A DNA stretch of 64,000 bases. Source: Catonia carolina. Lineage: Eukaryota > Arthropoda > Insecta > Hemiptera > Achilidae. This document shows, in pieces, positions 34,894 to 46,005 of this stretch (the stretch's first letter is position 1; each line of letters starts with the position of its first letter). The stretch lies in assembly GCA_035578175.1 (NCBI GenBank), contig JAQMRL010000001.1, positions 434,323,545 to 434,387,544 on the forward strand, in the 5' to 3' direction. The notes beneath the pieces are model-generated. The model worked only from the letters and a program-made list of their open reading frames with translations. It did no database searches and was not told the origin of the DNA. The position numbers and the translations under genes were made by a program.

Positions 34894-35330
34894 ACGGACT
34901 ACGTGTGTTTAAACGTAAAATTATTGAGTAAATTATTTTCGTAAAGTTTGTATCCTGTTTGTGTTTGATTTTTCGCCGAACCTAGATCAAAGTTTCGCAC
35001 AACAACATCGGACGAATTATCACACTTCTTAACTGATTGTTTTTTTTTTTAATAATTATTTTTATTTTGGTTTTACTTATTGCTACAGTAAAGACTGTTC
35101 TTTTTTTTAAACAACATTAGTTAATAATTAAATCAATTACTTATTATTTTTTAATATTTTTAAATGGTAAAAAGTGAAAAAATAAACACAAAATAAAAAA
35201 TATATACATGAAAATAAAATTAAATACAATACAAAGAATTTTACACTAAATTTAGACTACAGCATCTATAAGCCTAAGGCAAGTCAAAAAATCAAACGTT
35301 GCAATCTTGAATTCTTTAATTTTTAAGTTA
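34894..35330. other. no feature recognised
   Basis: AT-rich spacer between the inverted-repeat element and the LINE insertion. Confidence 0.4.
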
Positions 35331-35340
35331 AACTATTGTC

Positions 35341-37003
35341 CACTGATCAACAGTGGAAGCAACATTACAAAGACCTGTGGTGCTCTGAAAATGCTACGAA
35401 TAATATAAGTATGAGGGAATGGGACAGTATGTCAGTAGACCCAATAACTATGGAGGAGCTACAAGTAGTATTAAAAAGTGTTAAGAACAGGAAGGCTACA
35501 GGAATCGATGGACTGAATGGAGAATTGTTTAAGTGTGGTGGTGTATTGTTGGAACTCAGAATTTTACATCTGTTGAATGATTGTTGGAGGAAGTGCAAAA
35601 TCCCGGAATCATGGAATAAAGCGGAGGTAATTTCTCTTTTTAAAAAAGGAAAGAGGAATGATTGCAAAAATTACCGTGGTATTAGCTTACTAAATTTGGG
35701 CTATAAGATATATTCGAAAATAATTAATAACCGATTAAAGAACATAGCTGAAGCAATACTACAAGAAGAACAAAATAGATTTAGATCTGGCCGCTCATGC
35801 TCTGATAACACCTTCTCAGTGAGAAGAATAATAGAGAAAAGAAGAGAGTTTAACCTAGAAACTCATATGGCATTTATTGACTTCGAAAAAGCGTTCGATC
35901 GAGTAGATAGGAATAGGCTCTGGAAGATTCTGTGGAGGAAAGGTTATCCCATTAATCTAATAAACACAATCAAAAGTTTATATAACGATACGCAAATAGT
36001 GATAAATACGGGTAAAAAGAGACTAACAGAAATGAAGATTTATCAAGGAGTGAGACAAGGGTGTAGTTTATCACCCACTTCATTTAATATATATATTGAC
36101 CACATTCTTAGAATTTGGAAAGGTAGAGTTAATCCGGGAATTAGATTAAGTGATGACGACTACCTAAATGTTTTACTATTTGCGGATGATTTATGAATTG
36201 TGCAGGAAAATGAAGAAGAACTCCAAAGATCAGTGTACACACTGAACGAATTGTGCAAGGAATATAATTTTAGAGTTTCCGTAAAGAAATCAAAAATAAT
36301 GGCGTTCACTGGTAACTATCTTACGAGGTCCAAAATTGTGATCGATAATGATATACTAGAGCAAGTATCACGGTGTAATTATCTAGGTTGTGACCTCAGT
36401 TTCATTCAAGAGTTTGATGTAGAAAGGAAAGTTGGGAAATTCCAGGCAATTTGTGGTAATATTAGTAAAACCCTAGGAAATAAAACACGGAAAGAAACCA
36501 GACTAAAATTTTATAAAGTGATGGTTGCCCCAGTACTATTATATGGGAGCGAATCGTGGGTCAGTACAAGACCACAAGAGGGTAAAATACAGGCTGCGGA
36601 AATGAGGTTTCTAAGAAGAACGAAGGGTTGTAGCCGGAGAGACCAACTAAGGAACGAGGCTACACGAAGAGAACTGAATATCTACAATCTGAATGAAAAG
36701 ATGAAAGAATATAGATCGAAATGGAAAGACCACGTAGAGAGAATGTTCAATGGAAGGGTTCCCCTCAAAGTTTTAAAGTACAGACCGGAAGGGAGGAGAG
36801 ATGTGGGGAGACCACGCAAGAGATGGGAGTGATTGTTGTAAGAATCATATAAAGACATAATGTAACAAAACAGGAAAATATATATAAAATATATAACTTA
36901 AATGTTGTGTAAATACATAGGAAAAGGAAAATTGAGTTAAATTTTGCTGTTATGAGTCGGAACAGGCGCAAGCCTAATCCTTGTTTGTAAGAAGAAGAAG
37001 AAG
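35341..37003 (+). mobile_element. LINE group A, 5'-truncated insertion with target duplication
   Basis: It is flanked by the 10-bp direct repeat AACTATTGTC (35331-35340 and 37004-37013). The left edge falls inside the RT gene, the usual sign of incomplete reverse transcription. The right edge is a 3' UTR with GAACAGGC..GCCTAATCC and an (AAG)n tail at 36991-37003. The last 60 bp match the reversed fragment at 51946-52005, and the hairpin resembles the end of 56525-57461. Confidence 0.9.
35342..36832 (+). pseudogene. LINE reverse transcriptase, N-terminally truncated, one in-frame stop
   Basis: About 500 codons remain open except for one TGA at 36194-36196. The frame holds WNKAEVISLFKKG (RT motif 1 region), NYRGISLLNLGYKIYSKI, THMAFIDFEKAFDRVDR (motif A with catalytic Asp), GVRQGCSLSPTSFNIYID (motif B) and LLFADDL (motif C, the FADD box). 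The TGA falls immediately after FADDL; the frame then continues ENEEELQRS and SRCNYLGCDL, with the tail RRDVGRPRKRWE. The endonuclease domain and ORF1 are lost to 5' truncation. With a single point lesion it looks young. Clade (RTE, CR1 or related) is not settled from the sequence alone. Confidence 0.85.
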
Positions 37004-37013
37004 AACTATTGTC

Positions 37014-37249
37014 TAATAGTACTTAATAAAAAGTAGTCTAATAAATTTATTACTAATAAAATACTTCGGTATAGTTTCTTGAGTCACGAGTTTACCTTTG
37101 GTTTTAACGAAGGGTAAAGGGGGAATGCATCAGTGCGCATGCGCGACTGCTTTGGTATCAGTTTGCCAACACAACAATGTAAACTATACTTAGAGGACAT
37201 ACAGTATATCGTGGAACCTTTTGTAGGTTAACTGTGTGAGTACAACCGT
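37014..37249. other. no gene recognised
   Basis: The spacer includes a GC-richer stretch with GTGCGCATGCGCGAC at about 37134-37148. No coding signal. Confidence 0.4.
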
Positions 37250-37510
37250 AAATGGAAATGTTGGTTCTCGAAAACGCGGTCGAACTGTTTACAGTGCTGA
37301 ACGAAATCTAATATTCAATGTAATAAAATGCTAAGAAGTTGAAGCTAAACAAAAATACATTTCCGTGCTTCCTATTAAAAGCCGTGAGCGAGCAGCTAAC
37401 TGCTGTAATGTTTATTTTTCCACAATTCGAAATATAAAGAAGAAAGTTGAAGACAGTGAAGAAGATAATTCTTCATCAACAGTTTTTTTGACACCTGGGA
37501 AAAAAGTAAA
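37250..37510 (+). pseudogene. DDE transposase N-terminal helix-turn-helix relic
   Basis: Reading with two stops: NVGSRKRGRTVYSAERNLIF, then EAKQKYISVLPIKSRERAAN, STIRNIKKKVED and VFLTPGKKVN. Aphid and other insect DDE transposases commonly start with an R-G-R...S.E.R..I.NV..F block followed by R.A...G.S..TIR.I.KE and TPGKK. Only the N-terminal ~85 residues remain, with no catalytic region. Confidence 0.5.
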
Positions 37511-38374
37511 CTGTTATATCAATAAGATAGTGATGCCGACATGTGAAAATTATTACCGGTTTTGAATAAAAGGCTAAATTTTAGTTGTTAATTTTGTACG
37601 TTAAAAAAACTTTTAAAGGCAATGAGGTTTAAGAGGAGAAAGTATCAGTCAGAACGAAGTATATTAATTGAAAGGTAATATGTGGTTAACAAACGGTGCA
37701 ATTGCACAGTAGTAAAATATAGTGTCTCGTTGTTAAAGTTGGCAGCACTGTCAGATTTCTCTTCCCTTCCTCACAGCCCATCCAAAAACAAAAGGCTTTC
37801 TTGTGACTTCACTATCTGTAACAGTTAAGGTGCATCTGCAGGATTATTATTGATAACGATAATAGGTTTATCATAAAATTGCTGACAATAGGAAAAGCGG
37901 ATTCTTCAGTGCCTAATAAGCGAAATAAAAATTTTTCTTTCCATTTACACAAAAAAATGAAAAAGACGCCCAGTTAGAATAACCGACGTTAAAAATAGCT
38001 TACAATGTTCAGAAATCATTTAATAGTTGCATAAGACATTATCACTCACATTGTGTGAGATGTTTTTTTTTATCGTTGGGTTATGCTTATTTATTATTTA
38101 ATTGTGTTGTTTAGTAATCAGAAACGTTTTTCTGTCCTTTTATCGTTTTAAATAGCAATTCAATTCGATAGCCGATCTTTTTAAATTTTTGTTAGCAAGT
38201 ATTCGACTTAAAACACCCACCCAGTGTTATTTCTCGTGTATTGTTTCCAGTAAAAACATTTGTACATTTTATTTCCATTTTTTCTTTAATTTAAAGGAAT
38301 TTTATCACCCCTATACATCCAACTCTTGATATTTAGTTATAATCAGTACTAACGTTTTAGTTATAATTGACCAC
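37511..38374. other. no feature recognised
   Basis: AT-rich, no domain and no shared repeat. Confidence 0.4.
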
Positions 38375-38545
38375 CAACCCGTTGGTGTAGTGGTCAGCGT
38401 AACTGGTTTCTACGCCAGGAGTCACAGGTTCGATTCCTGGTTAGTTCTCACATTTTTGTATCACTCAATTTTATTTGTTATCCTTTATAGTCTGCCTTAG
38501 CCTAAATATGTGAAACAGTCGGACATTAAACTAAAAAAAGTTATA
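38375..38545 (+). repeat. SINE family S1, best-preserved copy
   Basis: The tRNA-like head starts CAACCCGTTGGTGTAGTGGT (A-box) and has CAGGTTCGATTCCTGG (B-box) at about 38426-38441. The body TTTTTGTATCACTCAATTTT is followed by AGTCGGACATTAAACTAAAA. A pol III promoter head joined to an unrelated body and A-rich end is the layout of a tRNA-derived SINE. Confidence 0.75.
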
Positions 38546-39230
38546 AATTATAAGCTACAGCGTATATGTCATCATTTGCTGATGATAAGATTGTTTTCTA
38601 TGACCTCGATTCGTAAATAATGTGAGGAAGGTCTGATAAATTGTTTACTTTTCCTCCAGATTGTATATTTATGCCAGGTTTATGTAACTTTTGGTTTTAT
38701 TTAACTATAGGAAGTCATTCTTAAAATATCGTAAAAAGTTTATAAAATTTTTGCACCAGTAGATTTTATAAACAGTAAATACTCTTGAACAGTCAATCTA
38801 TAACGAAAAACAAGAACCAAAACGATTTGATATAGCAGATTAATGATACGTAATACTAAATCGTTTGCCCAACAGGTGTAACTTAACAATTTATCAAGAC
38901 TTTCAGAAAAGTTTTTTTTTCAAAAAACACGTTAGCTATACCTTAATGATAAAAACGAACCAACGTTGATTTTTGCTGCCTTTAAAATAAAACTAACAAT
39001 GATTAAATTACTGGATAAATATTACTTATCTGCAAAAAATATAAAAGAAATAGTTGTTTTCGGAAAACAGGAAACCTCAGAAAACTGGGAATAAATAAGA
39101 AAATTAGTGATTTATAAAATAGAGATTATATTTGAAAAATTATACGAGTACACTGTAGTTTAAAACGGAAGTTTAGAAAGGAAATGGAGTTACAATTTTA
39201 GAGCCTATTCCCCTGGATGTTCCCAAATTG
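38546..39230. other. no feature recognised
   Basis: AT-rich, no domain and no shared repeat. Confidence 0.4.
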
Positions 39231-40262
39231 GTTAATGAAAGTGAAATATGGATTATAGATTTAAGAGAGGAAAGCAGACGTTTGGCAGCAGAAATGAGAT
39301 TTTTCCGGCCTGTCAAACATTGTTCCGAGTTTGTGTCTAATTTTTCTTATCTGTCTAAGGGTGTATTTCCCCCTCTGTGTTTTTGGGCCTTTCTTTCCCC
39401 TGCCAACTTACAGCCAATCATTGGGGTAGTTCTCCTACCTTTTTTTGGCTCTCCAGGATGGTTGATCGGTTGGTTGGAGATGGAGGGTTGTCAACCACAA
39501 AGGTTTCCTGGTGTCGAATGCACGAGATTGAAAGGAGTTACATTTGGAATTTAGCTTGGAACAGTTTTGTTAAGAAGCAGGATGTATTTGAATCGGTGAG
39601 TGGAAAAAGGGTAATATTCTAAAATCCTTATTTTCGAGAAATTAAAAAAAATTGTTTTGTGACTTTGTTTTTGGTTTAATGGTAAAATGTTCAATTGGTC
39701 ATTTGTAGTACTATATTAAAGCTTTTTAATGGTGACTTTAGAACTTGTTTTACAATAATCATGGGATTGATTTTTGATTATATTAATATGTTGACTATTC
39801 ACCTTTTTCTCGATTTGGTACAAGTGAATGGGAAAAATTAAGTTGAAAAAACAATATAATGTGCCAATATGCTACAAAACTTTATTTTAATTTTAAAATA
39901 ATTTACAGTTACATTTTGAAAATAATAACACAGAAACCAGTGGTCCAACAGCTGTTCGCTATTGAATGGAAGAAGGGTAATATTCCTGGAATATTACCCT
40001 TTTTCCACTCACCGATTCTTATTTGAACCAGGAAGGTTCAAATAACCAGGAAGATGAGGAGAAGAAGAAAGAGGAGAAATATTTAGTTGTCTAAGCTTCT
40101 GGCTTGAGAATGAAATATTTGAGCCGAGCTGGAAGTGCAATCATTGAATACTAAAATCAGTATTTACAGAAAGAAATGGAGGGATAATTTTCAACGGATA
40201 CCGCCGGAAAGAGTCCCTTTTGTATCACTGAGGAACAGACCTGAGACAAATAGGTCTGTGAG
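39231..40262 (+). mobile_element. LINE group A C-terminal tail, split by an insertion
   Basis: 39231-39325 reads ESEIWIIDLREESRRLAAEM and RFFRPVKHCS, the SESW...E.. .AAEMRFLR..K.CS block of the group A RT. 40090-40262 reads AELEVQSLNTKISIYRKKWR, then IPPERVP and RNRPETNRSVS, the next block of the same protein (compare 36700-36810). About 760 bp of unrelated sequence, including the inverted-repeat element 39591-40028, separates them. Confidence 0.65.
39591..40028. mobile_element. inverted-repeat element inside the LINE tail, about 440 bp
   Basis: The left end GGTGAGTGGAAAAAGGGTAA (continuing TATTC) recurs inverted at the right end, next to another inverted copy. The right side is therefore a compact palindrome, GGGTAATATTCC/GGAATATTACCC, centred near 39990. 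There are no coding features. Confidence 0.6.
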
Positions 40263-40639
40263 CATTGAAGATTATGACCAGAGTCATTTTTCTGATCGAA
40301 GTGGACCGGAAAAGCTATGTTCACATATCCGTGGGGGAAGAGGAGGAGATTTATTTGGAATTAAATTATCACCACTTATAATAGCAAGTAAATAAATCAC
40401 GTCAAATTTCAACAAAGTTACTCGAACAAGAGATGAATTATTTCTGTTGTCGGATGTCTATCAAAATAGCAGTTGCTGGATGTAGCCTATATACAGAGCA
40501 ACAACCCCACAAAACAACCCGTAACAATCAGTAATATTCCCTCCCCTATTTCATACAAAACAACAAATTTTAATGGTAGTCCTCTTGCTTTGCAAAAATA
40601 TTTTAATATTCATTTCCACAAAATAAATCTGTTTTTAAA

Positions 40640-40790
40640 TCATGTAGTGGTCATTGCAACAAGCCCTAAGCCAAGGGTTAAGGGTTCGATTCCCGGTTAG
40701 GTCAGGCATTTTTCATCAATCATTTTTATATATCGCCCTTCATCGATAATATTAAAAATAATGTGTGAAAGAATCAGATGTAAAATTTTA
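40640..40790 (+). repeat. SINE family S1 copy
   Basis: TGTAGTGGTCATTGCAACAA (A-box region), GGGTTCGATTCCCGG (B-box), then GGCATTTTTCATCAATCATT and an AT-rich body as in the other S1 copies. Confidence 0.65.
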
Positions 40791-40940
40791 ATAAATATTC
40801 TTTAGTCAACTTGTAAACATTTCGTAGAATAAGCTTTACGAAATAAAATCCATAAAACGAAACATTTATGGAAATCCGAATGTAAAAATATAGTATATTC
40901 TTAGTTTTAAATTTGAAATAAACAATTTATAAGTCAGCTA

Positions 40941-41160
40941 ACGGGTGTTTTATTAAGAACGCAACCCTGATTATAAGAAGATAGAAGTAACACATCGGTA
41001 AATTTTTTGTCCCCCAATGGTATGTTGACAACAGTGTACTCAAGGCCAACTACCTAAGACAGTTAAAATGCTCCAGTCAAGCATTAGTGTGGTGACAGCA
41101 GTCGTTTCATTATATTGTGTCGGCAATGGTTTTTTCCAAGGAAGAACGCGTATTTATAAA
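40941..41160 (+). mobile_element. single 5' end of the CGGGTGTTTT transposon with transposase start
   Basis: TA then CGGGTGTTTTATTAAGAACG, the same ~200-bp leader as the arms at 12496 and 13077, then an ATG followed by VFSKEERVFI. That is the usual N-terminus of a mariner-type transposase of this group. The frame breaks off after about 12 codons, so only the 5' end survives. It shows what the fold-back arms were derived from. Confidence 0.65.
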
Positions 41161-41954
41161 ATTTAAATTTGTTCATTTACAACCCGAAAACTTAAGTGGC
41201 CTTATTTTCAACCACCATCCGTTTACAAGATTTTTATGAAAATTAATTCACCCTATAAAGAGTTAAATCACATCCCAAGTATTTAAAATCCTGTGCCTTC
41301 TCAATCAAGCTACCATTGATAACTATTTACGTTCGTACGAAACAGAAAAGAATATTGCGTATAATATAACAAAGAATAAACAAATATTCTCCGCCGTAGA
41401 TAAGTTATTACATAACATAATGCAAAGTGCTCTTGTATTGGCCTGTACAAATACAATTATTACGGTAATTTTAAAAACTGTATTTTAATACAAGTACTGA
41501 AATAAATATAGACAATCGAGTAGTCTCTTCTGACGGTACTTCTTCAAACAAAAACCTGATAACAGGAGTTCATTTAAGTAGGTCAATGAAAATGAATTAA
41601 TTCATCGAAATAGAACACAATAATATCATTATTTTTAAGTTTTCTAACAAATTCCGTAAAATTTAATCATTTAATTTAAAGAACTCTATTTCTTTGATAA
41701 CCTTTTTCTATTAATATAAATTAGTCAGTTAATTAATAAAATTATATTTGATTTAATTATCTATGCCAGTAGATAAAAACAAAATACAACTCACTATGGA
41801 ACGCGTAAATATCAGTGAGGGTAAACAAACGAGACTCACTGCCATTGGTTAGAACCTTTTTCTTTAATTTTTGAGAAACGTAGTGTAACCCAATAACTTC
41901 TCTTGATCGTTTTGTAGAACGTAATTTTTTCAGCATCCATAGTTGTTTTAGGTA
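41161..41954. other. no feature recognised
   Basis: AT-rich; no domain or repeat identified. Confidence 0.4.
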
Positions 41955-42905
41955 ATGTGTGTTGTTTTGTTGTCAGCCGGAAAACTGGTTTTAACCTCTA
42001 TAGGGCTTTACTAAGTAAAACGAGGAGTGAGGTGATTTTTTTTATCCGAGGCGGCGAGAAAAACTCATGTTCACTCCCTCACGATGGGGGAAGTAGTGTT
42101 GGACTCAATTGAGGCGTCCTCGTCCAGCCCCAAGGAGCCCGCAACCGCCTTACCAACCAAAAACCCGCCGCCTGGCCACTTGATCCAACATCAGCAAACA
42201 ATCCTCCACCTCCCTCAGAACTGTTTACATAATACTACAAGGGAAATTTTGGGTTAAAAAAAAATTACATACTGTTAGCGGGGCGTAGCCTAATCCCCTC
42301 CCGCTGTCGCCGACCAACACTCACTCTCTCACTTTCATTCATCTCTTTCATCACCAGCTCAGGAAATTAGTGTGCCTACCTTACCTACTGAGATCGGGAC
42401 AGGATTGATTCACTGTGGGAGAGGGCGATCCCGCTGATCTCCATATGTCTCCTCCCTCCGCAGTCTCCCGACCACCCTCTTCGCAAACTGAGCGACCAAC
42501 TTCCAGCTCTCCTCATCCTGCAGCATCCCTGCCCATACTCTCTCTGGGATCCACTGTGCAACGCCTACCTTCTCAGATGAGTGAGGTGGTTTACAATTGC
42601 CTTCCTCACTGAGTGGAAAAGCATGCTTATCAGCGAGCCAGGCCCTCCGAAAAACACCTACCTTCCAGCCTGTAAATGACACATTCACTTCATTCACCAT
42701 AAGATCTGGTTGTATAATGAAATTCATTACTCTCAGAGAAGATAACTGTGATTAGTGTCTTTTACACTTCTATCTCTTCTGTTCTAAAATGCTTCATTCT
42801 TTTGACTGACCATGTGATAAGGAACAGAGCTATGTTTGTAGCCCTGGAACTAACAGATCGAGTGAAAATAATTAACACTCCACCTGCCCGTCATGGGAAT
42901 TTAGG
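41955..42905 (-). repeat. R400 repeat, split by an R1-like LINE tail
   Basis: The hairpin and first third are at 41955-42038. The family sequence resumes at 42579 with a repeated GAGTGAGGTGGTTT and runs to about 42905. On the minus strand the R400 frame starts MNFIIQPDLMVNEVNV and runs on into the inserted LINE frame. Confidence 0.75.
42039..42578 (-). mobile_element. R1-clade-like LINE, 3' end only, with poly(A) and target duplication
   Basis: GC-richer than its surroundings. On the minus strand it begins with VAQWIPERVWAGMLQDEESW, then KLVAQFAKRVVGRLRREE and a stop near 42410, followed by ~370 bp of 3' UTR and a run of A (T on the plus strand at 42036-42043). The ML.DEE.W..VA.F...V...R.EE ending resembles R1-clade ORF2 C-termini. 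GAGTGAGGTG(A/G)TTT flanks both sides (42025-42038, 42579-42592), one mismatch in 14. R1 itself targets 28S rDNA; this copy is in a dispersed repeat. Confidence 0.7.
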
Positions 42906-43266
42906 TAAATTACGGAACCGTATAACTCCAATTGACTGATAAGTACAAACATGGAGTCCACTTTTTTGAGTTCCTTCTTCTAATGGAGGCTGGCCGACCT
43001 AAAGATTACATTGATCCTTTACATTGCTGCTCTGAATAGGGCTCTAGAGGTACCATTCCATTTGTTTTTCAGCCGTGAGGCTCATAGTCTTCTTGCATTT
43101 ATTTTTCCGTATTTTAGAGATCTGAACTATTAAGCCTATCATACAACTTAATTGATATCTATACGTATAATATTTACATATAAGTACCAATCGGATAATT
43201 TTTGGATCAATTATAAGACAATCAAAGATTGAATTTATTCTTCAAAATGTGCTGAATAATTTCGTA

Positions 43267-44019
43267 TTAAGGGGAGACTGTACTTTGTATTCCGTCAATG
43301 TTAAATTTGCTATTTTTAGGTACATTTTTCATAGGATTGGTAAAAGATATGGAAATTAAACTATACACACCATAGGTGTCGGGTTTCTTCTCGAGCTACT
43401 GACATTTTTTCAATTTTATCTTTGGACCGTACCATTTTTTTTTAAATAACGAATAACATAAAATTTTTACACATTGATTTCTACGTTTTTTGCGTATTAA
43501 TAATTTTTGGAGCACCTGCGGAAGTCATAAAAATGTCGGTATATGTGTATTTACAAGATAATTAACTGGTAAAAATTTCAGCCTGGTAGGTTTATTGGTT
43601 TCTGAGAAAAAAGTATCTAGTGTTGAAAATCTAAATTTACGGGAAAACGCAAGAAACAAAAAGGCACAAACCAAAAACAAAATGTACACAAACAAGTAAA
43701 TTTCCCATCAACAGTTGTTTAGAAAGCTGAACCAACAGCTGAGAATACAAAAAACAGTGATCCAGATAGCCTATTTTAAAAACTAAAATTGTCTTTGCAC
43801 TAAAACGAGCAGTACAAAATTGTGAAAAATATTCGTTTTTGGTAACATAATAATTTTTCTGTGTAAACTTGATAAAAACTTAATTTTTTCATAAAAGAAA
43901 TTATTATTTTTTTTGACGTAAATTAATGTTTTTCTGGTAGATCTAGGCCTAAACTATTGTAAAACATAAAAAACAAAAATCGAAATTTTGAGTTTAACCA
44001 TCGTGCTATCTCCCCTTAA
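43267..44019 (+). mobile_element. T750 non-autonomous element, copy C
   Basis: TTAAGGGGAGACTGTACTTT at the left, TGCTATCTCCCCTTAA at the right, 753 bp. The body matches copies A, B and D throughout, including AATTTTTGGAGCACCTG and CCCATCAACAGTTG. Confidence 0.85.
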
Positions 44020-44533
44020 TGGATCACCAACCTGAAATTTCGACAGACTATATGTATATTGCATTGTATATGGCTATATAATGAAATATTTTTCTCTATC
44101 AGTAAACTTTAAATGAACAAAAACGTTTTAACAGGAAAAGTAACGCTTTTGTTATTTAACAGGCGTATTAATACTACAAGGTCACAACTCCATCCTAAAT
44201 AAAGAATTACTAAGCATTAATTGTTTCCCTTACAATATAAGCACCGGCAGTAATTTTATTAGTCTCCGTTATTATGCATGTATACATGAACTATGATTAA
44301 ATTAAATAATGCATGCTGTTACAGTATATCGAATTTATACGATTAATAACTTCTTATTAATAAAATACAAAACAATTTCATACTGAAACCTTATTTAATT
44401 ATTTTATAATTCAAGCTGCCTTTATTTTAAAGCTGAAAATATGATTTAAGTAACGGTCAAAACATTTAATTTTCTTTTTAGGTGAGGTTTTAAAATAACG
44501 TCATACTTTTTGTAAAACGGAACGAAAAAATAT
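44020..44533. other. no feature recognised; possible polyadenylation signal on minus strand
   Basis: AT-rich. An AATAAA on the minus strand at about 44421-44426 lies ~110 bp past the stop of the candidate exon. Confidence 0.3.
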
Positions 44534-44750
44534 CTAATTTATACCATCACCTTCGTAAGTGGAGGAATTTGTATGTTTAGGAAGAAAACTTTCTTCGAAA
44601 AGTCTATTGTCCGCAAATTCTTCATCTCCTAGTCCATTCATATGGTTTTCAGTCATCCTTTTCTTCTTATAACGCGAAAATGTTTCTTTATTACAACTAT
44701 TGTTATTCTTGTAGAATCTATACATTGTTACACCTAAATCTAGGTACGTT
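44534..44750 (-). CDS. candidate terminal exon of an unknown host gene
   Basis: The minus-strand frame is open from a splice-acceptor-like TTATTATACCCAG at about 44750-44762 to the TAG at 44534. It reads SRTYLDLGVTMYRFYKNN, later KKKRMTENHMNGLGDEEFAD, and ends SSTYEGDGIN. The first in-frame ATG is at 44725. Composition is hydrophilic, with no transposon resemblance and no second copy in the window. An AATAAA follows about 110 bp downstream. It could be the cytoplasmic C-terminus of a larger protein, or a chance frame; no domain is recognised. Confidence 0.25.
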
Positions 44751-45423
44751 CGAGATCTGGGTATAATAAATAGACTTCCTTGAAATTTATAATGATTATT
44801 AATTTACTGAATTAATTATTAAGTTATATTACAAACAAATCACAATAAAATTATCAAAAAGCTTAAATTAAACTCGACAATAAATATGATACTGCCACTT
44901 AACAGTCAAAACAATAATTATTTATCTGTCTACAATTACTTGAAACTACGCGTATGCACACTCACTATTAACGTTATTCAGAACCGGTTCCGTAAAGACA
45001 CTATTTCAAATCAGCCCAACAACACTAATTCAATCACAGTGCAAGTAGGCCTACTAACTAAAATACTACAAAGGCGCTAATCTTTTTTATACCTGCGGTC
45101 TGATAGTTCCTCAAATAATCGAGACCCTTCTAACACTTTCTCCTCTTTACAGAACAATCCTCGACATAGTTGAAATTATCAATAATAGGCATAACAAAGA
45201 CCCATTCCCCGTATTTCAAACTAGTTCCGACCGCGCCTTATAGAATTCCTTCCAAGACGTTTCATTTATCGGTCATCTATTATCCTTGTTACATTGCACT
45301 TAATTTCTTACAATAAACAATTTATTCCCTAAACTACTACTACTGTAATTCTAGAATACCTCTGTTATAATGTTACTGAAAGCACTATATTTGTAGTTTG
45401 AATTCCTTCACAGTTTGTATTGG
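44751..45423. other. no feature recognised
   Basis: AT-rich spacer with no domain or shared repeat. Confidence 0.35.
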
Positions 45424-45620
45424 CCGGACCGTTGGTGTAGTCAGGGACGTTGAATAAGAGCATCTTTTATTCAACGGCCCTGTGGTGTAGTGGTCAGCAT
45501 AACTGACTTCTACTCCAGGGTACCGGGTTCGATATGCGGTCAGGTCTGGCATTTTTTATCTCGAATTTTCATATTTCATGCTTTATTATCGGTATAGTCT
45601 TAATAAGCGTGATAGTCGGA
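45424..45620 (+). repeat. SINE family S1 with a duplicated head
   Basis: 45424-45445 is a truncated head (GGCCGGACCGTTGGTGTAGT). A small hairpin (GTTGAATAA..TTATTCAAC) follows at 45449-45473, and then a second, complete head (CCCTGTGGTGTAGTGGTCAG, CGGGTTCGATATGCGG). The body ends ATAGTCGGACGCAAAACAAA. Confidence 0.7.
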
Positions 45621-45711
45621 CGCAAAACAAAAAAATCACAGTTTTTATTGCCAACAACTAAATAGACAATTAAATTTACTGATCATCTGAAATTATTCTC
45701 AGTTAAAGGTA

Positions 45712-46005
45712 TCAGCTGTTTGACAGCTGATGTTCGAAGACGAAGGTTCCGTGGTTCAAATCCTAGTAACAGTAGTTACTTTTATACGGATTTTATAACC
45801 GGACAGCGGTTACCGGTATACTCTGATGGTTGGGGTTTAATTAACAATACTTTCTCAGGAATTGTCGGTCTGAGTCTGTACAAGGCTATACCTGATTTAC
45901 ACATCATATATAATCAAACTCGTCTAATTTGGTCATAGAATTGCTTATTGTTCTAAATTGAACAAATTGCAACATACACACATTAGGGTTAGAAAAAAAT
46001 TATAT
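45712..46005 (+). repeat. SINE family S2, longest copy
   Basis: The head CAGCTGATGTTCGAAGACGA is followed by GTGGTTCAAATCCTAG, which looks like a tRNA T-arm/B-box. The body has TTTATACGGATTTTATAACC, GGTCTGAGTCTGTACAAG and ends AACAAATTGCAAC..ATTAGGGTTAG. Other copies: 1085 (+), 22305 (-), 58072 (-). Confidence 0.7.

Noticed and set aside
38375..38450. Functional tRNA gene
   Set aside because: A and B boxes are present, but the arms do not pair properly and the sequence continues into the S1 body shared by other copies.
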